Source: Paraburkholderia flagellata
GTDB taxonomy: Bacteria > Pseudomonadota > Gammaproteobacteria > Burkholderiales > Burkholderiaceae
Length of the DNA: 64,000 bases
NCBI RefSeq assembly: GCF_021390645.1
Contig: NZ_JAJEJT010000002.1
Location: 744,001 to 808,000, forward strand
Reading direction: 5' to 3'
In this document: positions 45,822 to 54,450 of the stretch, piece by piece
How the letters are laid out: each line of letters starts with the position of its first letter
Numbering within the stretch: position 1 is the stretch's first letter
The notes under the pieces: generated by a model
Told to the model about the DNA's origin: nothing
What the model saw: only the letters and a program-made list of their open reading frames with translations
Databases searched by the model: none
Made by a program: the position numbers and the translations under genes

Positions 45822-46622
45822 ATGCAGCTCGCGATCCGGCACGACACGGTGTACCGCTACGAAGCGCCCGTACTTTATTCGATCCAGCAATTGCGGCTCT
45901 CGCCGCTCACCACGCCCACGCAGGTCGTCACGCAGTGGCACGTCGACGCGCCGGGCAAGCTCGACACGTCCCGCGACGCCTACGGCAACGCGCTGATGAC
46001 GCTGGTGCTCACGCGACCTCACAGGGAAATTCGCGTGCGCGTGCGCGGCGAAGTCGAGACCGTGGCGCTGCCCGACGGCCGGCTGCCCGAAGGCGAGGGC
46101 ATGGTGCCGATGCACCATTTCACGTCGCCCACGCGCCTCACCGAGGCCGATGCGGCACTCACCGAATTCGCTTTCAGCCTGCCGCCGCTGGACGACACAG
46201 CAGCCATTCTCCACGCGGCTTCGCGCATCACGGAGCGCGTGCGCTATGAATCCGGTGTCACGGATGTGACGCACACTGCGGCGGACGCACTGGCGCTAGG
46301 CCGTGGCGTGTGCCAGGATCACGCGCATGTGATGCTGGCGGTGTGCCGCGCGCGCGGCGTGCCGGCGCGCTACGTGAGCGGCTATATCGACCCCGGTGAC
46401 GTGCCCGAGATGGCGAGCCACGCGTGGGTCGACGTGTGGCTCGATAACGGCTGGGTGACGGTGGACGTCACACACGCGTGCTTCGCCAGCGAAAAATATT
46501 GCCGGATCGCGGTGGGGCGCGACTACGACGCAGCCGCGCCGGTGCGCGGCCGTCGCGTGGGCGGGGCCGGAGAAACGCTCGATGTCAGCGTGCACGTGAG
46601 CGCGCAGCAGTCGCAGCAATAG
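45822..46622 (+). CDS. Transglutaminase-like cysteine peptidase (Anbu operon)
   Basis: The 266-residue protein has a bacterial transglutaminase N-terminal domain (IRHDTVYRYEAPVLYSIQQL) and a catalytic triad at Cys164 (GRGVCQDHAH), His200 (SHAWVDVWL) and Asp215 (VTVDVTHACF). Family members act as proteases or amidases rather than cross-linkers. GGAGG at 45808-45812 supports the ATG at 45822. It is the third gene of the Anbu unit, 53 bp before the proteasome-like gene. Confidence 0.92.
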   Translation: MQLAIRHDTVYRYEAPVLYSIQQLRLSPLTTPTQVVTQWHVDAPGKLDTSRDAYGNALMTLVLTRPHREIRVRVRGEVETVALPDGRLPEGEGMVPMHHFTSPTRLTEADAALTEFAFSLPPLDDTAAILHAASRITERVRYESGVTDVTHTAADALALGRGVCQDHAHVMLAVCRARGVPARYVSGYIDPGDVPEMASHAWVDVWLDNGWVTVDVTHACFASEKYCRIAVGRDYDAAAPVRGRRVGGAGETLDVSVHVSAQQSQQ

Positions 46623-46675
46623 TTTTCCCGCTATAACAAGAACAGCGGCGAAGAGACGGACGGGCAAGGAGGCGC

Positions 46676-47557
46676 ATGACGTACTGTGTGGCAATGGCAG
46701 TGGAAGAGGGGCTCGTGTTTCTTTCGGACACGCGCACGAACGCGGGTGTCGATCACATCAGCACGTCGCGCAAGATGGCTGTGTTCGAAGAACCCGGCGA
46801 GCGCGTGCTCGTGCTGCTCGTCGCGGGCAACCTGGCGATTACGCAGGCTACGCTCCAGGTCTTGACCGAGCCGCAGGAAGCGGGGCACGCCACGCTCTGG
46901 AGCGCGCCAACCATGGTCGAGGCCGCGCGCGTGGTGGGCGAAGCCGTGCGCGAAGTGCATCGGCGCGACGCGCAAGCGCTCAAGACCTTCAACGTCGAGT
47001 TCAACTGCAGTTTCATCCTCGGCGGCCAGATCGGCGGCCATCCCATGCGGCTTTTCCAGATTTACGCGGCAGGCAATTTCATCGAGACATCGAGCGTCAA
47101 TCCGTATTTCCAGATCGGCGAGTCGAAGTACGGCAAGCCGATCATCGACCGCGTGCTGACGCCGTACACGCCGCTCGACGAGGCCGCGAAATGCGCGCTC
47201 ATCTCCATGGACTCGACGCTGCGCTCGAATCTCTCGGTCGGCCTGCCGCTCGACCTGCTCGTGTACGAGCGCGACGCGCTGCGTGTAACTCGATACGCGT
47301 CGCTCGACCAGTCGAATACGTATTTCCAGATGATTCATTCGACGTGGGGCGAGCGGCTGCGTCAGGTGTTCGGCGAGATTCCCGATCCGCTCTGGACCGA
47401 CGCAGGCGATGTGCCGCGCCACGAGCGCACGACGCTGCCGAGCGCGCCGCGTGCCGCGCATGACGGGCGCGCGAGCGAACCGCGGCCCGCGCAAACGCTC
47501 GCGCAAGCCCAGCCGCATGGCGCTTCGACCGCGCCGCGCATGCCGCGCGACGGCTAA
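46676..47557 (+). CDS. Anbu, bacterial proteasome-like N-terminal nucleophile protease
   Basis: The 293-residue protein begins MTYCVAMAVEEGLVFLSDTR. After loss of Met, the Thr is placed as N-terminal nucleophile, with the family's LSDTRTNAG and a later SMDSTLRSNLSVG stretch. Anbu forms open-ring or helical assemblies related to HslV and 20S beta subunits. It ends the operon that also encodes ATP-grasp, alpha-E and transglutaminase-like proteins. The C-terminal 40 residues (rich in Ala, Arg, Pro) are longer than usual. Substrates in the cell are not established. Confidence 0.92.
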   Translation: MTYCVAMAVEEGLVFLSDTRTNAGVDHISTSRKMAVFEEPGERVLVLLVAGNLAITQATLQVLTEPQEAGHATLWSAPTMVEAARVVGEAVREVHRRDAQALKTFNVEFNCSFILGGQIGGHPMRLFQIYAAGNFIETSSVNPYFQIGESKYGKPIIDRVLTPYTPLDEAAKCALISMDSTLRSNLSVGLPLDLLVYERDALRVTRYASLDQSNTYFQMIHSTWGERLRQVFGEIPDPLWTDAGDVPRHERTTLPSAPRAAHDGRASEPRPAQTLAQAQPHGASTAPRMPRDG

Positions 47558-47689
47558 AAGGGCGGCTTGCGCGTCGCGCTCGCGAAAACTTCCTTTTTGC
47601 GTCGCCAACTGCGGAACCGGTATCCTCCTGCGTAAGACTCGTGGTACGCCGCGCGTAATGCGCGTCCCTTCCACTCGCCCCTACGGGCA

Positions 47690-47779
47690 TGGGACCGGAG
47701 TAAGCGCTTTGGATGGGCCCGGAGTAGGTGCTAAAGCACCAACTCCGGCCGACAGCTAAAGCACTAACTCCGGTCGACA
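47690..47779. repeat. Nested palindrome made of four related units
   Basis: Two tandem 25-bp units (47730-47754 and 47755-47779), beginning GCTAAAGCAC and ending CCGACA or TCGACA, differ at two positions. Two inverted partial units precede them, one around 47694-47714 and one around 47719-47735, the latter with CCGGAGTAGGTGC pairing with GCACCAACTCCGG. The region can fold into a strong two-level hairpin. It lies 14 bp before the start of the acid phosphatase gene and may act as an attenuator, or be a dispersed intergenic repeat. Confidence 0.75.
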
Positions 47780-47792
47780 AGGAGGCAGGCTG

Positions 47793-49490
47793 ATGAAGCA
47801 GAACGACGACCCAAAGAACGGGCGCCCTGAAGACCCTTCCCTTCCCACCGGCCCGGACGACCCCGCGCGCCGCCGTGTGCTCGGCGGCCTGGCGGCGGTT
47901 GGCGTGGGCCTCGCGCTCGGCGGCTGCGAGACGCCGGCGCAAAGCGCGGCGGGCACGGCGCGCAGCGCCGCCGACGCGCGTGTCGATGCCGCACTGCGCG
48001 ACCAGGTGCGCCAGATCGTCGTGATCTACGCGGAGAATCGCAGCTTCGTCAATCTGTACGGCAACTTTCCCGGCGTGCAAACGCCACTCGCGAGTGTGAG
48101 CGCCGAGCGCTACGCGCAGCTCGATCGCGACGGCAAGACGCCGCTGCCGAAGTTGCCGAAGATCTGGGGCGGCCTCGTGCCCCAGGCGCAGGAACTCGAT
48201 GGCAAGCGCTACATGATTGCGGAGCATCAGATCACGGGTCTCTCGAACCGCCCGTTTCTTATCGTCGATGCGCATGGCAATCCGTTGCCGAACGGCATCA
48301 TCACGCGCGATCTGATCCATCGCTTCTATCAGAACCAGATGCAGATCAACGCGGGGCGCAACGACCAGTTCGCTGCGTGGGGCGATTCGGGCGGCCTCGT
48401 CATGGGCTATTACGAGAATTCCGCGCAGACGCTGCGGCTCTGGAATATCGCGCAGCAGTACACGCTCTGCGATAACTTTTTCATGGCCGCGTTTGGCGGC
48501 TCATGGCTCAACCACATCTTCCTGATCTCGGCGCAGGTGCCGCAATACGCCGATATCCAGACGAGCGCCGCAAAGCATCTCGCCTCGGTTGTGGAAGGGG
48601 ACGATCCCACCGGCACGCGCCTGAAGGTCGCGGCGAACTCGCCGGTCTCGGCGCTCGACGGCCCGCCGAAGTTCGTGAACGACGGCCTCTTCACGCCCGA
48701 TGGCTACGTCGTCAATACAATGGCGCCGCCGTATCAGCCGAGTAATGTGCGAGCGTCGGTAGACGGCAACCCGGCGCTCGCCGATCCGTCCAATCCGCGT
48801 GTGCTGCGCCCGCAGACCTACGCGACGATCGGCGACCGGCTTTCGGCTAAGGGCGTCGATTGGGCGTGGTACAGCGGGGCCTGGCAGTTCGCGCTGGACC
48901 ATCAGGACACTGGCGCGGTGCCCGACTTCCAGTATCACCATCAGCCGTTCAACTACTTTGCCAGCTTCGCGCCGGGCACGGCCGCGCGCTCGCGTCACCT
49001 GCGCGATGCGGGTCTCGGCGACGACCCGTCGACCAACCGCCTGCTCGCGGACATCGACGCAGGGCGGTTGCCTCCTGTCACGTTCTACAAGCCGCAGGGC
49101 AACCTGAACATGCACGCCGGCTATGCGGACGTCGAATCGGGCGACCGTCACGTCGCGACCGTGATCGAGCACATCCAGCGTGGCCCGCAATGGGCGAACA
49201 CGATGATCGTGGTGACACACGACGAGAACGGCGGCTGGTGGGATCCGGTCGCGCCGCCCGTGGGCGACCGCTGGGGCCCGGGCTCGCGCATTCCGGCGCT
49301 CGTGATCGCGCCGTTCGCGAAGAAGGGCTATGTCGATCACACGTTCTACGACACGGTTTCGATCCTGCGCTTCATCAGCCGCGTGCATGGGCTCGCGCCG
49401 CTCGATGGCGTGGCCGCGCGCGATCAGACGTTTCTGTCGCGCGATCAGACGCCGCCTGGCGATCTCACGGCGGCGCTCGATCTGGCCTGA
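47793..49490 (+). CDS. Acid phosphatase/phospholipase C-family phosphoesterase
   Basis: The 565-residue protein has a twin-arginine-like N-terminus (RRRVLGGLAAVGVGLALGGC, combined with a lipobox LGGC). It has the phosphoesterase core VVIYAENRSFVNLYGNFPG near 71-89 with the nucleophile region, SWLNHIFLISAQVPQY, and the C-terminal VVTHDENGGWWDPVAPP with metal-site Asp and Glu. It resembles AcpA-type acid phosphatases and phospholipases C, which release phosphate outside the cytoplasm. An AAGGAGG at 47778-47784 precedes the start. The palindromic repeat directly upstream may affect expression. Confidence 0.88.
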   Translation: MKQNDDPKNGRPEDPSLPTGPDDPARRRVLGGLAAVGVGLALGGCETPAQSAAGTARSAADARVDAALRDQVRQIVVIYAENRSFVNLYGNFPGVQTPLASVSAERYAQLDRDGKTPLPKLPKIWGGLVPQAQELDGKRYMIAEHQITGLSNRPFLIVDAHGNPLPNGIITRDLIHRFYQNQMQINAGRNDQFAAWGDSGGLVMGYYENSAQTLRLWNIAQQYTLCDNFFMAAFGGSWLNHIFLISAQVPQYADIQTSAAKHLASVVEGDDPTGTRLKVAANSPVSALDGPPKFVNDGLFTPDGYVVNTMAPPYQPSNVRASVDGNPALADPSNPRVLRPQTYATIGDRLSAKGVDWAWYSGAWQFALDHQDTGAVPDFQYHHQPFNYFASFAPGTAARSRHLRDAGLGDDPSTNRLLADIDAGRLPPVTFYKPQGNLNMHAGYADVESGDRHVATVIEHIQRGPQWANTMIVVTHDENGGWWDPVAPPVGDRWGPGSRIPALVIAPFAKKGYVDHTFYDTVSILRFISRVHGLAPLDGVAARDQTFLSRDQTPPGDLTAALDLA

Positions 49491-49643
49491 GTGCTGTGCG
49501 CATCGATGGGGAGAGGGCGGTGGCCGTCGCGAAACGTTTGCGCCGCCGTCCCCGGTTGCCCGTCGGAAGCGCAAATTGATGCAAGCGCGACACAAGCGAC
49601 GAACTCCCCATCCGATCAATGAGTTGGCGCGCTCGTAAGGCGG

Positions 49644-49932
49644 TTATCAACAGGTTTGTCACCAAAAACTGTGGACAACTTTGTTGCGCAAAAAATATGC
49701 ATTTTCTGTGTCGTTTGCGAGCTTCCTGTTTTCAATCAGTGACTTGGTGTGGATGTCCAGAAGTTGTCCACAGGGCTGTGAACAAAATCTGTGGAAAAGA
49801 CCCAGCGCGTTTTTCCGTGATGCGCCGCCGCTGCAACAATCGGTGACTCTCGGGACAACCTGAGTCGCATCAAGCACTTGGCGCAGTCGTCCCGGGGTTA
49901 CGCACAAGGCTGCCAACAGAATCTGTGGATAG
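49644..49932. other. Cluster of DnaA-box-like 9-mers
   Basis: Seven sequences close to the DnaA box TTATCCACA lie in 289 bp of gene-free DNA: TTATCAACA (49644), TGTGGACAA (49670), TGTGGATGT (49748), TTGTCCACA (49764), TGTGAACAA (49777), TGTGGAAAA (49790) and TGTGGATAG (49924). The stretch is richer in AT than its flanks. No dnaA, repA or par gene is in the window. It may be a DnaA-titrating locus or a regulatory region; nothing else is seen in 49491-50066. Confidence 0.5.
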
Positions 49933-50066
49933 CGCACCCAGATGTTGATCGTTGCCGAATCAACCTTGCACAGTGCAGGAGTTCGGCCCGATAATCGCCG
50001 TCGATATGGCCGTCGCGTGACCGCGCTTGCACGGCCAACTTTCTTCTCGCCACTCCCCGCCGCGCC

Positions 50067-51482
50067 GTGCTCAAAAACTCGCGCTTTGCCGGTCTTCTGC
50101 GTATTCCTGGTTTCCTGCCACTCGCTGGCGCTACCCTGATGCTGGGTGTGGCGATGTCCTTCACCGCGCCTTATCTCTCGCTATTCGGCGTCGAGCGCGC
50201 CGGCATGACGCCGTTCCGGCTCGGCGTGTTCATGACCGCCATCGCCACGAGCGGCGTCATCGCTAGCACCGCCGCGGGCCGCTGGAGCGACGCCACCGGC
50301 AAGCACCGAACCCTGCTGCTCGTCTCGCTGTGCGCCGCCACGCTCGGTTATCTCTGCCTGTGCGTCGTGCGCGATTACCGGCTTCTGCTCCTCGTGGGCA
50401 TTGCGTTCATCGGCGCGGGCGGTTGCGCGCTCTCGCTCGTGTTCTCGTTCAGCCGCGCGGCGCTGCCCGCAAGCGATGACGCCGAGCGGACCTTCGCGAG
50501 CGCGACGCTGCGCACGATTCTCTCCGCGGCGTGGGTGTTCGGGCCCGCGGTTGGCGCGCTCGTGCTCGCCGCCACGAACTTCTACGGGCTCTTCCTGTTT
50601 GCAGCGGCCAGCTTCGCTGCGTGCGGCACGATCGTCTGGCGCATGCGCGAGCCGCGTCACGACGAACACGCCACGCAGCATTTGATGGCGCGTCCCACTT
50701 CAAGCGAAGTAGCTCAGGAAATGAGCGCTGAAAGCGCTGCCGAGTACGAGGGCCAGCCGCTGACGCAGGCCGAAGTGCAGCCGGGTGCGCCACGCGACCC
50801 CGCAACGCTTGCGGCAGCGGCGGGAACGGCAAAAGCAAAGGCCAGGGCGGCGCGCCCGCCTGCGCCTGCCGCGGAGGGCTCGCAGAAAGACATCATGCGC
50901 GCGATCGTTGCGCTCACACTCATCGGCCTCGCGGCCAATGCGACGATGATCGTGCTGCCGCTCTACATCGTGCATGGCCTGCAGGGCACGCGCATCGACG
51001 TGTCGATTATGCTCGGCCTCGGCGCGCTCATGGAGATACCGATGATGCTCGCGCTCGGCGCGCGCGCCTCGGTGCTGAACAAGCCATGGTGGCTGGCCGC
51101 GTGCGCCGTGGTGCATGCCGTGTACTTCGTCGCGATGTCGCTGGCGCCCGGCGTGCACGCGTTGATTCCGATGCAGATTCTCAACGCCTTCGTGGTCGCC
51201 GTCACGTCGTGCCTCGGGATGACCTTCGTGCAGGATCTGATGCCCTCGTCGCCGGGGCGGGCGACGGCGCTCTTCTTCAATGCGTCGCGGCTCGGCTCGA
51301 TTCTTTCGGGCGTGCTTTCGGGCATGCTCGTGCAGGCGTTCGGTTATCGCGGCACGTTTCTTTTTTGCAGCCTGCTCGCGCTGTGTGCGCTCGTGTTGTT
51401 CGCCGTGCCCGGCGAGCAGTATCCGAAAATGGCGCGCACTGTGCAGCGTTATCTGCGTGAGCGGTTGAGCAAGCGCGACTAG
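50067..51482 (+). CDS. MFS sugar efflux transporter (SetB-like)
   Basis: The 471-residue protein has 12 hydrophobic segments and the Set-family start (GATLMLGVAMSFTAPYLSLFGV). It has GRWSDATGKHRTLLLVSLCA with the MFS loop motif near 72-91. An unusual cytoplasmic insert of about 75 residues, rich in Ala, Glu and Lys, lies between the two halves (about 205-275). The start is GTG at 50067. Set proteins export sugars and analogues and relieve sugar-phosphate stress. No partner gene is nearby. Confidence 0.85.
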   Translation: MLKNSRFAGLLRIPGFLPLAGATLMLGVAMSFTAPYLSLFGVERAGMTPFRLGVFMTAIATSGVIASTAAGRWSDATGKHRTLLLVSLCAATLGYLCLCVVRDYRLLLLVGIAFIGAGGCALSLVFSFSRAALPASDDAERTFASATLRTILSAAWVFGPAVGALVLAATNFYGLFLFAAASFAACGTIVWRMREPRHDEHATQHLMARPTSSEVAQEMSAESAAEYEGQPLTQAEVQPGAPRDPATLAAAAGTAKAKARAARPPAPAAEGSQKDIMRAIVALTLIGLAANATMIVLPLYIVHGLQGTRIDVSIMLGLGALMEIPMMLALGARASVLNKPWWLAACAVVHAVYFVAMSLAPGVHALIPMQILNAFVVAVTSCLGMTFVQDLMPSSPGRATALFFNASRLGSILSGVLSGMLVQAFGYRGTFLFCSLLALCALVLFAVPGEQYPKMARTVQRYLRERLSKRD

Positions 51483-51537
51483 CGCCCGGCAATTTCAGCC
51501 GAAGGGCAGCGCAAGCACCACCCTTTCTCGACATTCA

Positions 51538-53037
51538 CTACGCCGTTTCCACGTCCCGCCCGGCTAGCGCTTGCGTGGGCGTTGCAGCGTCGAAGTCTTC
51601 CGCATCGACGTCATACCCCGAAGGCTCCCAGCGAATCGAGAGGAGCGCCGCGAGTCCCGCGAGCGGCGCGACCGCGATGATCCAGAACACGCGCGTGCCG
51701 AGCGCGGCGGCGAGCACCGGGAACAGGAACAGCGAGACTGTGGAGCTTGCACGCATGAGCGTCTGGTTAAAGCCGACGCCCACGCCGCGCAGCGAGGTCG
51801 GGTAGCCGAGCGAGGCGAACGTCATGGTGTGCGAACCGGGGCCGATGCCTTGGCCAAACAGGAAAGCGGCGAGCAGGGCGACCGCGCTGACGACTTCGGG
51901 CGCCGTCGCTGGCTTGCCGACGATCGCGAGGCCGACGAGCGCCGCGAACTGGATCGCATAGCCCCAGACGGTAAGCTTCCACGCGCCGAAGCGCGGCACG
52001 ATCCGCACGGAGATCAGCCCGCCCACGAAGGCGAAGCCGAGATTGAGCACGAGCGAGGCGAGGATCGTCGTGAGCATGGACTGCGCGAGGAAGCTCGAGA
52101 TGATTACCGGCAGGCCGAACGCGACCGCGTTGTACGCGAACGAAGAGGCCACGCCGATCACCGTGGCGAGCACCGTGCGCCGCGTATAGACGCCACGCAG
52201 CAGCGCGCCGTAATTCTTCCACGACGCCACGCGCGCTGGCCTGGCGGCGGCGCTCGCGGCGGCTTCGGACGTGACCTGCGCGTCGATGCCGTAGGAGCGC
52301 TTGAGGATGCGCGCCGCGCCCGCGAGATCGCCTTGATTTGCGGCCCACACCGGCGACTCGCTGATATAGCGGCTGCGGATCGCGATGATGACGAGCGCCG
52401 GTACGGCGCCGAAGCCAAGCGTGAGGCGCCAGAGCAAGTGCGAGTGCGAGGCGGGCAAGCCTGCATAGAACGCGAGTACGAGCAGATACGACACGCTGAT
52501 CGCCGCGTACCAGACGGGGCACCACATCGCCACACGCGCGGCCTTGTTGCCGCGGCCCTTGAGCCGCGAGAACTCGGCGAGAAAGGCCATCGCCACGGGC
52601 AAGTCGATACCGACGCCCAGCCCCATCACGAAACGCGCGCCGCCGAGCACCCAGGCGTTGGGTGCGAGTGCGCAGGCAATGGCGGCGACGACGAAGAAGA
52701 ACATGTCGGCCATGAACACGCGATAGCGCCCGATGCGATCGGTGAGGAACCCGCCGAGAAACGCGCCGACGATGGCGCCGAACGTGATGGCCGACGCGAC
52801 GAAGCCGGTGCCCGCGGGCGAGAGCGAGAATTCGCGCGCCACGTCCTTGAGGCCGAAGGCGAGGGCGCCGAGATCGTAGGCATCGAGGAACACACCGCCG
52901 AGCGCGATGGCCACGACGATGCGCGCGTTGCTGCCAGTGGCTGCCCCCGCGTTGACGAGCTGCGAGACGTCGGCCGCGCTGCGGATCACCGGGCGGCTGG
53001 AAGTGCTGAACGAAGAGGGGGAGGCTGAGGCGGACAT
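51538..53037 (-). CDS. MFS transporter, sugar/organic-acid porter type
   Basis: The 499-residue protein has 12 hydrophobic segments and MFS signatures (GGVFLDAYDLGALAFGLKDV, GGFLTDRIGRYRVFMADM, FVMGLGVGIDLPVAMAFLAE). These resemble proton-linked metabolite symporters for sugars or organic acids. The ATG at 53037 is the chosen start; 53073 would add 12 residues. It converges with the Set-like gene, 55 bp apart. The substrate is unknown. Confidence 0.85.
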   Translation of the reverse strand: MSASASPSSFSTSSRPVIRSAADVSQLVNAGAATGSNARIVVAIALGGVFLDAYDLGALAFGLKDVAREFSLSPAGTGFVASAITFGAIVGAFLGGFLTDRIGRYRVFMADMFFFVVAAIACALAPNAWVLGGARFVMGLGVGIDLPVAMAFLAEFSRLKGRGNKAARVAMWCPVWYAAISVSYLLVLAFYAGLPASHSHLLWRLTLGFGAVPALVIIAIRSRYISESPVWAANQGDLAGAARILKRSYGIDAQVTSEAAASAAARPARVASWKNYGALLRGVYTRRTVLATVIGVASSFAYNAVAFGLPVIISSFLAQSMLTTILASLVLNLGFAFVGGLISVRIVPRFGAWKLTVWGYAIQFAALVGLAIVGKPATAPEVVSAVALLAAFLFGQGIGPGSHTMTFASLGYPTSLRGVGVGFNQTLMRASSTVSLFLFPVLAAALGTRVFWIIAVAPLAGLAALLSIRWEPSGYDVDAEDFDAATPTQALAGRDVETA

Positions 53038-53218
53038 GCGAGGCGACGCGAGCGGGCGCGCTAATAGCGGCAAAGCGCGTGATGCTAACCCCCGCGAGGC
53101 CCGCGCCCAAATCGTTTTTGGTTATGAGCTCATGCCGTGCGGCAGGTGTCCTGCAACCTTGTGCAAGATTTCATGCACGGCAGTGCTGGCGCATTCCAGA
53201 TGCCGCAGTACAGGCCAG

Positions 53219-53698
53219 TCAGTGCATGTAAGTGACGCGGCGCGAGCGGTCGCTCAACTGCAATCCCGCGTCGAGCAGCGCGATGGCGAACCAGCGCGCG
53301 GTCTTGAGCATGCCGCTCACGCTCGGCATCGGCAGCCAGTCGTTGAGGAGTTGCACGGCGGCCTCGCTGCGGGTGGACTGCAAAAGCGCGATGACCTGCA
53401 GCAGCGAGCCTTCGTCCTTCGCGAGTTCGGAGGCGCAGCGGCAGCGCGTGTCCAATGGGCGGCACGAGGCGCGGCACAGCGTGCCCATCAGCAGATCGAA
53501 GTAGCCGAAGCCTTCCGCGCCGAGCCCGGCATCGGCGAGCACGCCGCGCCAGCTTTCGGCCTTGGCGTAGGCGTCGCAATGCGGGCGCAGCCAGGTGCGC
53601 ACCGCGCGCAGCACGGTCTGCTCGGCGGTGTCGGGATGATGGACGAAGGTGTCGTCGATCAGCGTGTCATTTCTCGCGAAAGGGGCGGTGTAGTTCAT
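53219..53698 (-). CDS. Unknown Cys-rich protein behind a Fur box
   Basis: The 159-residue protein is not recognised. It has no signal peptide. Four cysteines cluster in LCRASCRPLDTRCRCASE (about residues 73-90), with spacing C-x3-C-x6-C-x-C, which could hold a metal or iron-sulphur cluster. The C-terminal half is helical. A near-perfect Fur box lies 86-102 bp upstream, so iron-dependent expression is likely. A role in siderophore or heme iron release is possible but not shown. It stands alone. Confidence 0.75.
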   Translation of the reverse strand: MNYTAPFARNDTLIDDTFVHHPDTAEQTVLRAVRTWLRPHCDAYAKAESWRGVLADAGLGAEGFGYFDLLMGTLCRASCRPLDTRCRCASELAKDEGSLLQVIALLQSTRSEAAVQLLNDWLPMPSVSGMLKTARWFAIALLDAGLQLSDRSRRVTYMH

Positions 53699-53783
53699 GG
53701 AGCCTCCGGTCCCGCACAAATCATTCGGGTGGCGCCGGGTCGTCCGGCATGGGCTGTATTCTCGGGCAAATTTCGTGTAAATG

Positions 53784-53800
53784 CAAATGATTCTCATTTG
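53784..53800 (-). promoter_or_regulatory. Fur box
   Basis: CAAATGATTCTCATTTG has perfect 7-bp arms around TTC and matches the core of the Fur operator (AATGATNNTCATT-like). It lies upstream of the Cys-rich gene at 53219-53698. The plus-strand gene nearest to it, the NuoM-like gene, starts 650 bp away. Confidence 0.75.
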
Positions 53801-53943
53801 TGAAAAAAATCGACATGCAGCGAAAACGTGACCTGCCAGAACCGGGAAGGGACTGTTCCAGCCAGGGCGCTTAATTACGGGGACACAAGCCGCTAAAGTG
53901 CGGGCCATGCGTGTTCCAGTGTTCTGGCGCAACGTGAGAGTTG

Positions 53944-53977
53944 GCCCCGGCCCCATGAAGGCCGGGGCTTTTTTTTT
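53944..53977 (+). terminator. Strong terminator without an upstream gene
   Basis: GCCCCGGCC-CCATGAA-GGCCGGGGC followed by nine T residues points to termination of a plus-strand transcript. No plus-strand protein gene lies between 51482 and here except convergent ones, so a short RNA starting after about 53800 is possible. The sequence from 53978 to 54450 shows no other gene. Confidence 0.85.
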
Positions 53978-54450
53978 GCGCCGCGCCAGGGCGCTCGAGG
54001 TGGCCCTGGCACGCGTTTTGTGGACCGCCCGGGGCCGCACCCCGATGCATAAGTCATTGAACCGAAAGAAACAAGTAAGGTATTATTCGGGCCGCGCAGC
54101 GTCACGGCTTGCCGCGCGCCATGGCGCTCCGGAGGTCAAAAGCGTTGTTTTCGCGATCAAAAATGGGCTGTAACGGCCTGTTTGTTGTTTTTTCTCTTAG
54201 TACGTTTCTGAATAAAAACAATGACTTGCGTCAAGTGTCGTTCCGGCCCGTGTTGTTGCGCTGCAAAACTTCCGTATTCCGTTTACCCTCGTTAACCCTT
54301 GAACGTGTGTTGCATTTCGCCTCGTCGCTGACAAATACATTACAGCCAGCCTGGTTCGATTTTCACCCCGCGTCAATCTTTCAAGTTGCTTGCGCACCTG
54401 AACGTGCGCCGTGGAAGCTATTTGCTCCGCATTTTTGAGGTCCTGTTGAA

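Noticed and set aside
49644..49932. Chromosomal or plasmid replication origin
   Set aside because: No dnaA, dnaN, repA, parA or parB gene is in the window, so only a DnaA-box-like cluster is claimed.
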